Shown here one piece after another: positions 6,165 to 14,922 of a stretch of DNA of 64,000 nucleotides. Under the pieces are notes generated by a model. The model saw nothing but the letters and a program-made list of their open reading frames with translations. It searched no databases and was not told the DNA's origin. The position numbers and the translations under genes are program-made. Source of the stretch: Terriglobia bacterium. Lineage in GTDB: Bacteria; Acidobacteriota; Terriglobia; Terriglobales; SCQP01. The stretch lies in contig JAJPKR010000065.1 of assembly GCA_021323595.1 (NCBI GenBank), forward strand, positions 1-64,000, in the 5' to 3' direction. How positions within the stretch are numbered: the stretch's first letter is position 1; the number at the start of each line of letters is the position of its first letter.

Positions 6165-7843
6165 ACCGCCTCCAAGCTGATCAGGTCTTCGCGGCTGGGC
6201 AGCGGCGGCAGGGCCACGGCGGGGAGCTGGCCGAGCACAGCGGCGAGGCGGGCCGGCTCGGTGCGGCGGACGAAGGCGTGGAACGGCTCGTCGCCTTGGC
6301 GCTCGGCGGCAAAAAAGCGCAGCAGCGCGGCGAGGCGATCGGCGAGCTCGGCGGCGCGGACGCGGCCGAGCGTCTTGCGCGACAATCCGGCATCGCGGCC
6401 GAGCGCGCCGCCGAGGAAGACATCGAAGCCATCTTCGGGGCCGCCGGCGGTCTTCACGCGCACGCCTTGCAGGCCGATGTCGGCGATCCAGTGCTGGCCG
6501 CAGGAATTGGGGCAGCCGTTGAGATTGATCTTGATCGGCACGGCGAAGCCGGGCAGGCGGCGTTCGAGGCCGGCGACCAGGGCGGCGGCGGCCTGCTTGG
6601 TCTCGGTGACGGCGAGTTTGCAGAACTCCTTGCCGGTGCACGAGATCACGCCGCGACGGAAGGAAGAAGCGGCCAGGGGCAGCCCCGCGGCGGCCAGGGC
6701 GCGCTCGAGCGGCGCCAGATGGCGCTCGGGAATATCGGCGACCACGAGATTCTGCATGGCCGTGGCGCGAATCGAGCCGCTGCCCCAGCGCTCGGCGGCA
6801 TCGGCGACGGCATGGAGCTGCGCGGCGGAGAGTCGCCCGCGGAGCACGGAAACACCGGCGTAAAACAGGCCGGGCTGGAGCTGGGGGTGAATGCCGACGT
6901 GGTCGCGGAAGTCGCCGGCCGGCGGGGCGTCGGGTTCGGCGCGCTCGAGCGCGAAGCCGAGGCGGCTTTCGATTTCGTCGAGGAAACGCGCGGCGGTCCA
7001 GCCGTGCTCGAGGAACAGGAATTTCAGGCGCGCCTTGGCGCGGTTCTGGCGCAGCTCGGCGCGATCGCGAAACAAGCTGACGATGGCGCGCGCCACCGGC
7101 ACGACCTGATCGGCGGCGACGAAGACCGGCAAAGGCACGGCGAGCAGCGGGGTGGAGGAGAGGCCGCCGCCGACGCGGAGCCCGAAGCCGAGGCGGTCGC
7201 CGCGGCGATGGGCGGTGAAGGCGACGTCGTTGATCTCGGGGTTGGGGCACCACTGGCGGCAGCCGGTGACGCAAATCTTGAACTTGCGCGGCAGGTTGTA
7301 ATACTCCGGGCTGGAAATCAACGCGCGCGAGACGGCGGCGGCGATCGGGCCGGCTTCACAGAACGCCTCGGGATCGATGCCGGAGAGCGGGCAGCCGGTG
7401 ACGTTGCGCGTGTCATCGCCGCAGGCCGCCTGGCTGGTCAGACCGACCGCCCAAAGTTGATGGAAGATGTCGGGCAGATGCTCGGCTTCCAGCCAATGCA
7501 GTTGGAAGTTCTGCCGCACGGTGATGTCGGCCAGGCCGCGCCCATGGCGCTCGGCGATGCGGGCGACGGCGCGCACCTGCGCGGCGTCGAGCAAGCCGGA
7601 AGGAACGCGCACGCGCAGCATGAAATAGGGCGCGGCGGCGCCGAAGGCGCCCTCGCCGTCGCCTTGCGTGTACAGGCCCCACCAGCGCAGGCGCACCGTC
7701 AGGTCGGCGGCGGCGATCGCGCCGTGGCCGGCGCGGAAAGCCTGGAAGAGGCGCGGCAGCTCCTCCCAGGGGTTTTGCTCGGCCTTGATGCGCTCGTGGC
7801 GCTGAACCTTGGTTTCGTGAAGCGGGGGTTGAGTTTGAGCCAT
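6161..7843 (-). CDS. Assimilatory siroheme sulfite reductase (nitrite/sulfite reductase hemoprotein)
   Basis: Six-electron reduction of sulfite to sulfide (nitrite reductases are close relatives), probably ferredoxin-dependent because no flavoprotein partner is seen. The 560-residue product has the duplicated NIR/SIR half-domains and the siroheme-[4Fe-4S] cysteines C403-X5-C409 (CTGKEFC) and C444-X3-C448 (NGCPNSCG). Assignment to sulfur rather than nitrogen metabolism rests on the Cys-rich leader upstream and the siroheme fusion enzyme downstream, overlapping by 4 bases. ATG 7843 is chosen; a GTG at 7852 is the alternative. Neither has a Shine-Dalgarno, and the terminator T-tract ends only about 11 bases before the ATG. 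Confidence 0.88.
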   Translation of the reverse strand: MAQTQPPLHETKVQRHERIKAEQNPWEELPRLFQAFRAGHGAIAAADLTVRLRWWGLYTQGDGEGAFGAAAPYFMLRVRVPSGLLDAAQVRAVARIAERHGRGLADITVRQNFQLHWLEAEHLPDIFHQLWAVGLTSQAACGDDTRNVTGCPLSGIDPEAFCEAGPIAAAVSRALISSPEYYNLPRKFKICVTGCRQWCPNPEINDVAFTAHRRGDRLGFGLRVGGGLSSTPLLAVPLPVFVAADQVVPVARAIVSLFRDRAELRQNRAKARLKFLFLEHGWTAARFLDEIESRLGFALERAEPDAPPAGDFRDHVGIHPQLQPGLFYAGVSVLRGRLSAAQLHAVADAAERWGSGSIRATAMQNLVVADIPERHLAPLERALAAAGLPLAASSFRRGVISCTGKEFCKLAVTETKQAAAALVAGLERRLPGFAVPIKINLNGCPNSCGQHWIADIGLQGVRVKTAGGPEDGFDVFLGGALGRDAGLSRKTLGRVRAAELADRLAALLRFFAAERQGDEPFHAFVRRTEPARLAAVLGQLPAVALPPLPSREDLISLEAV

Positions 7844-7854
7844 GAAAGACACGC

Positions 7855-7906
7855 AAAAAAAACAAAAGCGCCCATCCGCGGCCAGGAAGTCGCCAGCGGT
7901 GAGCGC
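7855..7906 (-). terminator. Intrinsic terminator acting as attenuator in the sulfite reductase leader
   Basis: On the minus strand bases 7906-7868 fold into a long stem (GCGCTCACCGC + GGC against GCC + GCGG-A-TGGGCGC, two single-base bulges), then TTTT G TTTTTTTT (7867-7855). It lies immediately before the sulfite reductase start. A competing antiterminator is visible: CCGGCGTGAGC (7959-7949), spanning the leader peptide stop, can pair with GCTCACCGCTGG (7904-7893) of the terminator 5' arm through 11 pairs with one bulge. Hand-folded. Confidence 0.87.
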
Positions 7907-7950
7907 CGATGAATCGCAGTACTTAAAAGTGATTACGAGTGCGAATCAGC

Positions 7951-8010
7951 TCACGCCGGCAGGGAATGGCGACAGCGGCAACAACAAGCCATGGTCGCGG
8001 CGTGCAGCAT
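7951..8010 (-). CDS. Polycysteine leader peptide of the sulfite reductase operon
   Basis: A 19-codon ORF from ATG 8010 to TGA 7951 reads MLHAATMACCCRCRHSLPA, with cysteine codons TGT TGT TGC (7986-7978) and TGT (7974-7972). Its promoter -10 ends 5 bases before the ATG, so transcription should begin on the ATG itself: a leaderless mRNA. Leaderless polycysteine leaders controlling cysteine or sulfur operons are known in mycobacteria. Here the downstream terminator and antiterminator (7855-7959) fit cysteine-responsive attenuation: ribosomes stalled at Cys would leave the stop-codon region free to form the antiterminator. A start at the internal Met (7992) is possible. Confidence 0.85.
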   Translation of the reverse strand: MLHAATMACCCRCRHSLPA

Positions 8011-8015
8011 GAGTC

Positions 8016-8045
8016 ACTATAACCCGGCCCGGGCGAAGCCGGCAA
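8016..8045 (-). promoter_or_regulatory. Promoter of the sulfite reductase leader transcript
   Basis: On the minus strand TTGCCG (8045-8040), an 18-base spacer and TATAGT (8021-8016; 5/6 to the -10 consensus). The predicted start is at or within a base of the leader ATG at 8010. It lies about 45 bases downstream of the stop of the gamma-glutamyltransferase gene. Confidence 0.72.
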
Positions 8046-8088
8046 GCGATCCAGATCGAAGCGTAAGGATGAGCACGGGCCGGGCGCT

Positions 8089-9801
8089 CTATTGCCGGCC
8101 GGGCGCCGGCGCGGCGGCGGGCGGAGGCTCGGGGATGGCTTCGCCATCCTTGCGGGGATCGGAGGCGCCGAAGTTGACGCCGGTGGCGAAATCGCGCTCG
8201 GTGGCTTGGCCGCCGCCGACGCGCGAGCTGTAGGGGCCGAGGACGTGAATCTGGTGGCCGCGCGCGCTGAGGGCGCCGCGGACGGCGGCGGGAATGCGGT
8301 CTTCCATGTCCACGTCGCATCCGGCGAAGCTGAGCTTGGTGAAGCGCGGGGCTTCGAGGGCGGCCTGTATGTTCATGCCGAAGTCCACGACGTTGGAAAC
8401 GAATTGCGCGTGCGCCTGCGCTTGATTGAAGCCGCCCATGATGCCGAAGGCGATGCGCGTTTCGCCCTTCTCCATGAAGGCGGGGATGATCGTGTGCAGC
8501 GGGCGCTTGTGGCCGGCCACGACGTCGGGCGCGCCGGGCTGGAGATTGAAGAGGGCGCCGCGGTTCTGCAGCGCAAAGCCGGTGCCGTCGGCGACGAGAA
8601 ACGAGCCGAAGGCGGAGTAGTTGCTTTGGATCAGCGAGACCATGTTGCCCTGGGCGTCGACGGCGGTGAGGTAGGTCGTGTCCCCGGGGCGAGGGGCGGG
8701 CACGCCCGGCGAGACATCGCAGTTGGCGCGCGCCATGTCAATCAGCGCCGCGCGCTTTCGGGCGTAATCCTTGGCGAGCAGGCCGGCGACGGGGATGCGG
8801 CTGAAACGGGGATCGCCGACGTAGCGAAGCAGGTCGGCGTAGGCGAGCTTTTTGGCCTCGATCATGACGTGCAGCGCGTCGGCGGAGTTGTGGCCGTAGC
8901 GGGCGAGCGGGAAACGCTCCATGAGGTTCAGCATTTCCAGCGCGGCGATGCCTTGGCCGTTGGGCGGCAACTCGAAAACGGTCCAGCCATGATAGGTGGC
9001 CGAGATGGGCTCGACCCATTCGGCGGAGTACGCGGTGAAGTCGGCGAGGGTGAGCGCTCCGCCTTGGCGTTGGGAGAAGTCCACGATGGCGCGGGCGATC
9101 GGGCCCTGATAGTAGGCGTCGCGGCCGCCGCCGGCGACCTCCTCCAACGAATGCGCCAAGTCGGGATTGCGGAAGATCTGACCGAGACGCGGCGGCTCGC
9201 CGCCCGGCAGATACACCGCGGCGGCGCTGGGGCTAGGCCGGATGTCGGATGCCGCGACTTGCCAATAGGCGGCGGTCCACTCGGGGACCGGGAAGCCTTC
9301 GCGCGCGTAACGAATGGCGGGGGCGAGCAATACGGCGAGCGGCAGGCGCCCGAAGCGGGCGGAGAGCTTGGCCCAGCCGTCGACGGCGCCGGGCACGGTG
9401 ACGGTGTCGATACCGTGCGCGGGCATGTGCCGCTCGCCCTTGCGGTGGAAGTAGTCGAGCGACCACGCGGCGGGCGACCAGCCGCTGGCGTTGAGCCCGT
9501 AGAGGCGGCGGCTGCGGGCGTCGTAAACGATCGCGAACAGGTCGCCGCCCATGCCGTTCATCATGGGCTCGTCCACGCCCATGACGGCGTTGGCGGCGAT
9601 GGCGGCGTCCACGGCATCGCCGCCTTGCGCCAGGACCGTGGCGCCGGCCTGCGCCGCCAAGGGGCTCTCGGCAGCGACGATGCCATAGCGGGTGAGCACC
9701 ATCGAGCGGCCTTGCGCGCGATCTTGCGCCGGCGCGCCGGATAGCAGCGGGAAAAGCGTCATGAGAACGGCGGCGAGGGGCGGAAGCAGGCGGCGAAGCA
9801 T
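8089..9801 (-). CDS. ggt: Gamma-glutamyltransferase (exported)
   Basis: Hydrolyses or transfers the gamma-glutamyl group of glutathione and related peptides, in the periplasm or outside. The 570-residue proenzyme begins with a signal peptide (LLPPLAAVLMTLFPLLSGAPAQ). The autocleavage/catalytic threonine lies in GDTTYLTAVDAQGNMVSLIQS; the first Thr of the pair is about residue 375. Other landmarks are MNGMGGDLF, ELPPNGQG and a PLHTIIPAF block near the C-terminus. The usual TTH has Tyr in place of His. It ends in a Pro/Ala-rich tail. It lies just upstream of the sulfite reductase leader on the same strand; a link to sulfur and glutathione recycling is attractive but not shown. Confidence 0.93.
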   Translation of the reverse strand: MLRRLLPPLAAVLMTLFPLLSGAPAQDRAQGRSMVLTRYGIVAAESPLAAQAGATVLAQGGDAVDAAIAANAVMGVDEPMMNGMGGDLFAIVYDARSRRLYGLNASGWSPAAWSLDYFHRKGERHMPAHGIDTVTVPGAVDGWAKLSARFGRLPLAVLLAPAIRYAREGFPVPEWTAAYWQVAASDIRPSPSAAAVYLPGGEPPRLGQIFRNPDLAHSLEEVAGGGRDAYYQGPIARAIVDFSQRQGGALTLADFTAYSAEWVEPISATYHGWTVFELPPNGQGIAALEMLNLMERFPLARYGHNSADALHVMIEAKKLAYADLLRYVGDPRFSRIPVAGLLAKDYARKRAALIDMARANCDVSPGVPAPRPGDTTYLTAVDAQGNMVSLIQSNYSAFGSFLVADGTGFALQNRGALFNLQPGAPDVVAGHKRPLHTIIPAFMEKGETRIAFGIMGGFNQAQAHAQFVSNVVDFGMNIQAALEAPRFTKLSFAGCDVDMEDRIPAAVRGALSARGHQIHVLGPYSSRVGGGQATERDFATGVNFGASDPRKDGEAIPEPPPAAAPAPGRQ

Positions 9802-9991
9802 AGCGCTCCAGTCATGGCAATGAGGTCAGGAATCAGCCATGTTACTCCACCCCCATGGCGGCGGCAGCGGCGCTGGAGGACTACGTGCTGGCACTCAGGC
9901 GCGCGCTTGCCGGCCGCGACATTTTTCACGTTTCCGGTTTTCAGCGAGTGTGGCCGCCGGATCACCGGAGCGCGCCAGGGAGATATAAACC

Positions 9992-10348
9992 ATGCAACGC
10001 AATGCGACCGTCATCTTCGCCGCCGCCGCGGCATTGGCGTTGGCGCTGGGTCTGACCGCCAACGCGCAGGACTCGTCTTCCACCACTACTTCGAAGCCCG
10101 CCACCTTGGCGCAACGCCGGCAGCGGCAGCAGGACCGGATCGCCAACGGCATCAACAGCGGCCAGCTCACCGCCGGCGAGACGCAGCGGCTGGAGCGGCG
10201 CGAAGCGGGCATCAGCCGCGAAACGCGCGACATGCGCGAGGATAACGGCGGGCATCTGAACCAGGCGCAGCGGCGCGCGGTCAATCGGCAGCAGAATCGC
10301 GCCTCGCGGCACATTTACCGCGCCAAGCATAACGGCCGCCGGCGGTAG
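9992..10348 (+). CDS. Small basic exported protein
   Basis: 118 residues: a clear signal peptide (VIFAAAAALALALGLTANAQ), then a very basic, Arg/Gln-rich helical region with RIANGINSGQLTAGETQRLERREAGI and DMREDNGGHLNQAQRRAVNRQQNRASRHIY. Similar short envelope proteins of unknown function occur in Acidobacteriota, where the second half repeats the first with 'LT..' helix starts. AGGGAG precedes the ATG by 9 bases. A strong terminator hairpin follows. No enzymatic motif is seen. Confidence 0.75.
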   Translation: MQRNATVIFAAAAALALALGLTANAQDSSSTTTSKPATLAQRRQRQQDRIANGINSGQLTAGETQRLERREAGISRETRDMREDNGGHLNQAQRRAVNRQQNRASRHIYRAKHNGRRR

Positions 10349-10385
10349 GCGAAAGTCCCAGGGACGAGCGATCGGGGATCCTGCG

Positions 10386-10430
10386 CCGGGAGGGCAAGCC
10401 GCCGCAGGCGGCTTGCCCTCCCGGGCGTTT
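10386..10430 (+). terminator. Strong hairpin in the convergent spacer, likely terminator
   Basis: CCGGGAGGGCAAGCCGCC (10386-10403) and its exact complement (10407-10424) form an 18-bp perfect stem with a GCA loop, followed by GCGTTTT. It lies 37 bases after the small exported protein gene, which it probably terminates. There is no T-run on the other strand, so it is less convincing for the convergent POTRA gene. Confidence 0.7.
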
Positions 10431-10548
10431 TAGGCGCAGGCGGGCGGCCTGCGCGTCAGGCCGCTGCCACTCGCTGAGCCGTCAGTTCCCTGCCTCAGTT
10501 GCCGAAAACCAGCTCGCGGCTGCGCCCTCCCGGAGCGAACGAGCGGCG

Positions 10549-11097
10549 CTAGTGGCGGACGAAGAAAGTGATTGCGGCGACGCCTTGGAAGTGGAAGAAG
10601 TAGGCGACCTTGCCGGGCAGATGATGGTCCTCGAGCAGCTTTTGCAGCGCCGCTTGGACCTGCCGGATCAAACCCAGCTTGAGCAGCGGCAAGGAGCCGT
10701 GGTAGAGCGGAATCTTGGCGAGGGCGGCGGCGATCTCTTGGCGGTCGAGGCCGGAAAAGCCTTCAAAGCGCGCGGGCAGGAACTGGGGCGCATCGGCGAG
10801 ATACCAGTCGAGGATCACGCCGCCAGAGAGGCGGATGACGCGCGGATCTACTTCGCTGAAGGCGCCGGTGTCGGCGAGGCGGTGGGCGGCGGCATCGAGC
10901 GCCGGCACGGAGAAGGGCGCGCCGACGGGGAGGCCGCTGGCGGCGATGACCTCGCCGGCGGCAAAGCGGCGCGAGCCGCGCACGTGAATTACCGTCACTT
11001 TCCCATCTTGAGCGAGCAGCAGGGCCGGCAAAATGCAGGTAAGCAGGGCGAGCGAGACCGGCCGCCGGACAGAGCAAATCGGGCACATAGGGTTCAT
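10549..11097 (-). CDS. POTRA-domain exported protein (no barrel)
   Basis: 182 residues. After a signal peptide (SLALLTCILPALLLAQ) comes one clear POTRA-type repeat (VTVIHVRGSRRFAAGEVIAASGLPVGAPF...RLADTGAFSEVDPRVI) and a partial second one (PARFEGFSGLDRQEIAAAL). BamA/TamA and FtsQ proteins use such domains to bind partner proteins at the outer membrane or divisome, but the protein ends without the beta-barrel of the Omp85 family. I chose ATG 11097; the frame is open farther upstream only because it runs antisense to the next gene. ATG 11088 is an alternative. The gene is divergent from the TonB-dependent receptor. Confidence 0.75.
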   Translation of the reverse strand: MNPMCPICSVRRPVSLALLTCILPALLLAQDGKVTVIHVRGSRRFAAGEVIAASGLPVGAPFSVPALDAAAHRLADTGAFSEVDPRVIRLSGGVILDWYLADAPQFLPARFEGFSGLDRQEIAAALAKIPLYHGSLPLLKLGLIRQVQAALQKLLEDHHLPGKVAYFFHFQGVAAITFFVRH

Positions 11098-11170
11098 TTT
11101 GCGCCCGCGCGCTTGACCTAACCAGCATCTCTGGGCGAAAGTCTTGGGGATCACCCGGGGGGAGGCAAAC

Positions 11171-14100
11171 GTGAGCGGCGTTCGCATGGCAGTGTGGATT
11201 CTGGGTTTGAGTCTCGGCGCGTCTTTATACGCACAAACCAATGTGGCGCAGCTGGCGGGCCGCGTGAGCGATCCGAGCGGAGCGGCCATCGCGGGCGCGC
11301 GGCTGACGCTGACGGATCCCGCCAGCGGCGCCAGCCGCGGCGCGGTGAGCGACGCGCGCGGCGAATTCGCGTTCTTGGCGGTGCCGCCGGGCCTGTACCG
11401 GCTGCGCGCGCAGGCGGCGGGCTTCACGCCGCGCGAGGTGACCGACGTCATGCTGACGGTGGGCGAGCAGGCGCGCGTCAACGTCACGCTTGCGGTCGGC
11501 AGCGTCCGCACGGAGGTGCGGGTCTCCGCCGCGCCGGCGACGGTGGAGACGACGCGCACGAGCGTGGCGACGACCATCGGCCAGCGCGCCATCGCTAACT
11601 TGCCCAGCAACGGCCGCAGTTACATCAACTTCACGCTGCTCGATTCCGCCACCACGCGCGACAACCAGCCGGTGCTGGCGCCGGCGCCGACCAGCGGCCT
11701 GAACTTCGGCGGCCAGCGCGCCCGCGCCAACTCGGTGACCATCGACGGCGTGGAGGCCAACGACGCGGCGATCAACGGCGTGCGCGCCACGCTGTCGCAA
11801 GAGGCGGTGCAGGAGTTCCAGATTTTGACCAGCGGCTACCAGGCCGAGTACGGGCGGGCGGCGGCGGCGCAGATCAACATCGTTTCGAAGCGCGGCGACA
11901 ATCAGACGCGCGGCGACGTTTTCGCCTATCTGCGCAACCGCAATCTCGACGCCGTCAACGCCTTCGCCAACGAGCCCAATCCGCCGGACACGCGCTTGCA
12001 GACGGGATTCACCCTGGGCGGGCCGATCCAGAAAGACCGGACGTTTTATTTCTTTTCGTTCGAAACGACCGAGCAGCACTCGACCGGCTTTTCGCAGGTC
12101 GGGCGCGGCAACTTCGGCTTGGTGCCGGTGCCCAACCCCTTCGGCGGCAACGTGGCGGTGCCGCTGCCGGCGGGTGTGTATGAGGCGGCGGCCAACGCGA
12201 CGGCGCTGCTGACGCCGGCGCAGGCCGCCTACATCGCGCAGACGGCGGCGGCGCAGCCGCAAGCGGCGGCGAGCTACTACGTGCTGGCGGGGGCGGCGTC
12301 GAATTTGGCGCTGACCGGCTCGGCGGCGGGCAACGGCTTCGCGGTGGCGAACGGCAACCCGGCGGCCTTCGCCTTGACCGGCTTGCCGCTGCCGCCGAGC
12401 TACACGCCGCTGGAATCGCTGGTGGGCGATTATCCAGCGACGGCCAAGGCCTATTTCGGCTCGCTGCGGCTGGATCGGCAGCTCAACGGCGCGAACAGCG
12501 TTTTCATTCGCGCCAGCCTCTCGCCCAGCTTCGTGACCGGCGTGCCCTCGAACGGCGAGAATCAGACCACCGCCCTCAACGCGGTCTCGCGCACGACCGC
12601 GACCAACACGCACGATTTCAGCCTGGCGGGGCAATTGCTCAGCGCCGGCGGGCCGGATTGGCTCAACGAGCTGCACGCGCAATTCAGCCGCCATGCCCTG
12701 CATCTGCTGCCGGCGAGCACCGGCGTGGCGGTGGAGCTGCCGGGGGTGGCCAGCTTCGGCCAGGAGCCGTTCGCGCCGGAGGAGCGGGTCGAGAAGTACA
12801 TCGAGATCGGCGACAACGTGACGCACGTGATGGGGCGGCACACGCTGAAATTCGGCGTGGATTCCGAGGTGATTCCTACGCAAGCGACGTTTCCCCTGAA
12901 TCAGGCGGGCATTTACTTTTTCGCCTCGAGCTTGCCGGTGAGCGACGCCATCTTCGGGCCGCTCTCGCAGGGATGGGCGGCGACGGGGGCGCCGGATTTC
13001 ACGCCGGCGCAGGCCTACGGCTGGGGCGCGCCGCAATCGTTCGTGCAGCAGTTCGGCGGCGCGGCGCGGGCCAGCGATCATTTTCAGGACGGCGTGGCGG
13101 GCGCGTTCGTGCAAGACAGCTTTCAGGTCTCGCGGCGGCTGACGCTGAACTACGGCCTGCGCTATGACCTCGACGTGACGCCGGTCTTTCCGCCCGCCAA
13201 CGCCACCGCGGCGTTCGCGCAGCGCACGATGGGGGTGGTCAAGGGCATTCCCGACCGCTACAAGAACTTCAGCCCGCGCGCCGGCTTCGCTTTCGATCCG
13301 GCGGGCGACGGCAAGCAGGTGGTGCGGGGCTATTACGGGATTTTCTACGGGCACCCGCTGCTGGGCCTGGCGTTTCTTTCCGACATCGTGGACGGCGTCG
13401 GCTCGCCCTACCTGATCGCGCCGCATCTGGTCGGCGCCGACGATTTGTTCCAGGGCGGCGCATTCACGCCTTTCGGCCTGCTGGCGAATCCGGCGCTGGG
13501 TTACCTGCCGGCGCAGCAGCGCTTCGATCCCTTGTCGCCGGCCTTCTTGGATCAGGCGTTCGCGCTGGGCGTGAGCCCGGTGCTGCCGCAAACGCTGCCG
13601 GTGGCGGCGAATTTCAAATTCGATTACGCGGAGCAGGGCGGCTTCGGCTACGAACGCCAGTTGAGCGCGGCGACCTCGCTCGATCTGCAATGGAACGTGA
13701 CCCATGGCGTGCACTTGCTGCGCCCGCGCAACATCAACCAAGGCAATCCGGCGCTGCTGCAAGCGTACCTGGCCGCGCTGGCCGGCCAGGGGCCGCTGCT
13801 GCCGCTGGTGCAGACGCTGGGAGCGGCGGCGCCCTTGGGGCGGCTGATCTTCAACGATTTTCGGCCGAGCGGCCCGAATTACGTTTGGACGCAGGCGGCG
13901 CTGGGCATTCCCATGGCGCAGTTACAGCAGCTGGCCGAGGCGTTCCAACTGCCGACCGGGCCGGCGGGCGGGCTGGTGCCGTATTCGAACGTGAAAAATT
14001 ACGAGTCGAGCGGCGGCTCGGTCTATCACGGCTTCACGGCGACGCTGCGGCATCGCTATTCGAACCGCTTCCAGGCGCTGGTTTCGTACACCTGGTCGCA

Positions 14101-14692
14101 CGCGATCGACGATTCGACCGACCTGCAGACGCTGCAAGAGCCCGAGAGCGACAGCCAGCCGGGGCTGGACCGCGGCAACTCCAACTTCGATCAGCGGCAC
14201 CGGTTCGTCCTCAGCGGGGTTTGGGATCTGCCGGGGCCGGCGGCGGGAGGCGCGCATGCGCTGCTGGCGAATTGGACGCTGGCGCCGATCGTGGAATTGG
14301 CGTCGGGGCGTCCCTACAACCTGATCACCAATCAAGACCAGATGCTCGTCAACAACGACAGCGATGCGCGGCCCTCGGTCGTGCCCCTCGACACGCCGGG
14401 CTCGTATCGGGCGCCGGATGGCAAGGCCGGGCTGATCTTGCCGGCGCCGTTCACGCTGGGCACGCTGGGGCGGAACGTCTATCGCATGCCGGCGTTTTAT
14501 TCGGCCGATGTGCGGCTGGCGAAACAGATCCCGCTGCGCGAGGCGGCGAGCGCGGAGTTCAGCGTGGATGCCTTCAACTTGTTCAACCACGTGAACGTGC
14601 GCGAGGCGGACAACTCCTACACCAACGGCGGGCGGCCGGTGGCGGCGTTCGATCCGCGGCAGATTCAGTTGGGCTTGAAGATCAGCTTCTGA
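11171..14692 (+). CDS. Oar-like TonB-dependent outer-membrane protein with carboxypeptidase regulatory domain
   Basis: A 1173-residue outer-membrane protein. It has a signal peptide (MAVWILGLSLGASLYAQ), then an Ig-like carboxypeptidase-regulatory domain (LAGRVSDPSGAAIAGARLTLTD ... GLYRLRAQAAGFTP), a plug with SNGRSYINFTLL and GQRARANSVTIDGVEAND, and a long TonB-dependent beta-barrel ending in a terminal phenylalanine (GLKISF). Family members are abundant in Acidobacteriota and are presumed to import large substrates; no ligand can be inferred here. GTG 11171 is chosen because GGAGG lies 5 bases upstream; ATG 11186 is the alternative. No TonB/ExbBD genes are nearby. A hairpin follows the stop. 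Confidence 0.9.
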   Translation: MSGVRMAVWILGLSLGASLYAQTNVAQLAGRVSDPSGAAIAGARLTLTDPASGASRGAVSDARGEFAFLAVPPGLYRLRAQAAGFTPREVTDVMLTVGEQARVNVTLAVGSVRTEVRVSAAPATVETTRTSVATTIGQRAIANLPSNGRSYINFTLLDSATTRDNQPVLAPAPTSGLNFGGQRARANSVTIDGVEANDAAINGVRATLSQEAVQEFQILTSGYQAEYGRAAAAQINIVSKRGDNQTRGDVFAYLRNRNLDAVNAFANEPNPPDTRLQTGFTLGGPIQKDRTFYFFSFETTEQHSTGFSQVGRGNFGLVPVPNPFGGNVAVPLPAGVYEAAANATALLTPAQAAYIAQTAAAQPQAAASYYVLAGAASNLALTGSAAGNGFAVANGNPAAFALTGLPLPPSYTPLESLVGDYPATAKAYFGSLRLDRQLNGANSVFIRASLSPSFVTGVPSNGENQTTALNAVSRTTATNTHDFSLAGQLLSAGGPDWLNELHAQFSRHALHLLPASTGVAVELPGVASFGQEPFAPEERVEKYIEIGDNVTHVMGRHTLKFGVDSEVIPTQATFPLNQAGIYFFASSLPVSDAIFGPLSQGWAATGAPDFTPAQAYGWGAPQSFVQQFGGAARASDHFQDGVAGAFVQDSFQVSRRLTLNYGLRYDLDVTPVFPPANATAAFAQRTMGVVKGIPDRYKNFSPRAGFAFDPAGDGKQVVRGYYGIFYGHPLLGLAFLSDIVDGVGSPYLIAPHLVGADDLFQGGAFTPFGLLANPALGYLPAQQRFDPLSPAFLDQAFALGVSPVLPQTLPVAANFKFDYAEQGGFGYERQLSAATSLDLQWNVTHGVHLLRPRNINQGNPALLQAYLAALAGQGPLLPLVQTLGAAAPLGRLIFNDFRPSGPNYVWTQAALGIPMAQLQQLAEAFQLPTGPAGGLVPYSNVKNYESSGGSVYHGFTATLRHRYSNRFQALVSYTWSHAIDDSTDLQTLQEPESDSQPGLDRGNSNFDQRHRFVLSGVWDLPGPAAGGAHALLANWTLAPIVELASGRPYNLITNQDQMLVNNDSDARPSVVPLDTPGSYRAPDGKAGLILPAPFTLGTLGRNVYRMPAFYSADVRLAKQIPLREAASAEFSVDAFNLFNHVNVREADNSYTNGGRPVAAFDPRQIQLGLKISF

Positions 14693-14705
14693 CGCGGCCG
14701 GATTT

Positions 14706-14732
14706 GCGGGCGCTTGCGACGCAAGCGCCCGC
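14706..14732 (+). terminator. Hairpin after the TonB-dependent gene, possible terminator
   Basis: GCGGGCGCTTGC and its exact complement around a GAC loop give a 12-bp stem 13 bases after the stop codon. No T-run follows, so it may only be an mRNA-stabilising or rho-assisted structure. The rest of 14733-14922 shows nothing I can name. Confidence 0.45.
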
Positions 14733-14922
14733 GACCGCGCGCCAGGCGCAGCCTAGGCGCCGGACTTGGGCGCCGGCTCCGGGCGCCACGGCTTCAGCCG
14801 GCCCAGGGATCGCGCCCGCCGGTCCACCGCTCGTTGTCGCCGCGCCATCCATCCACCGCCGCAAGAGCCAAGCGGCCGCCGGGGCGCGCGTTCGATCGCC
14901 GCGGCGGCAGCGGGATCTGCGG

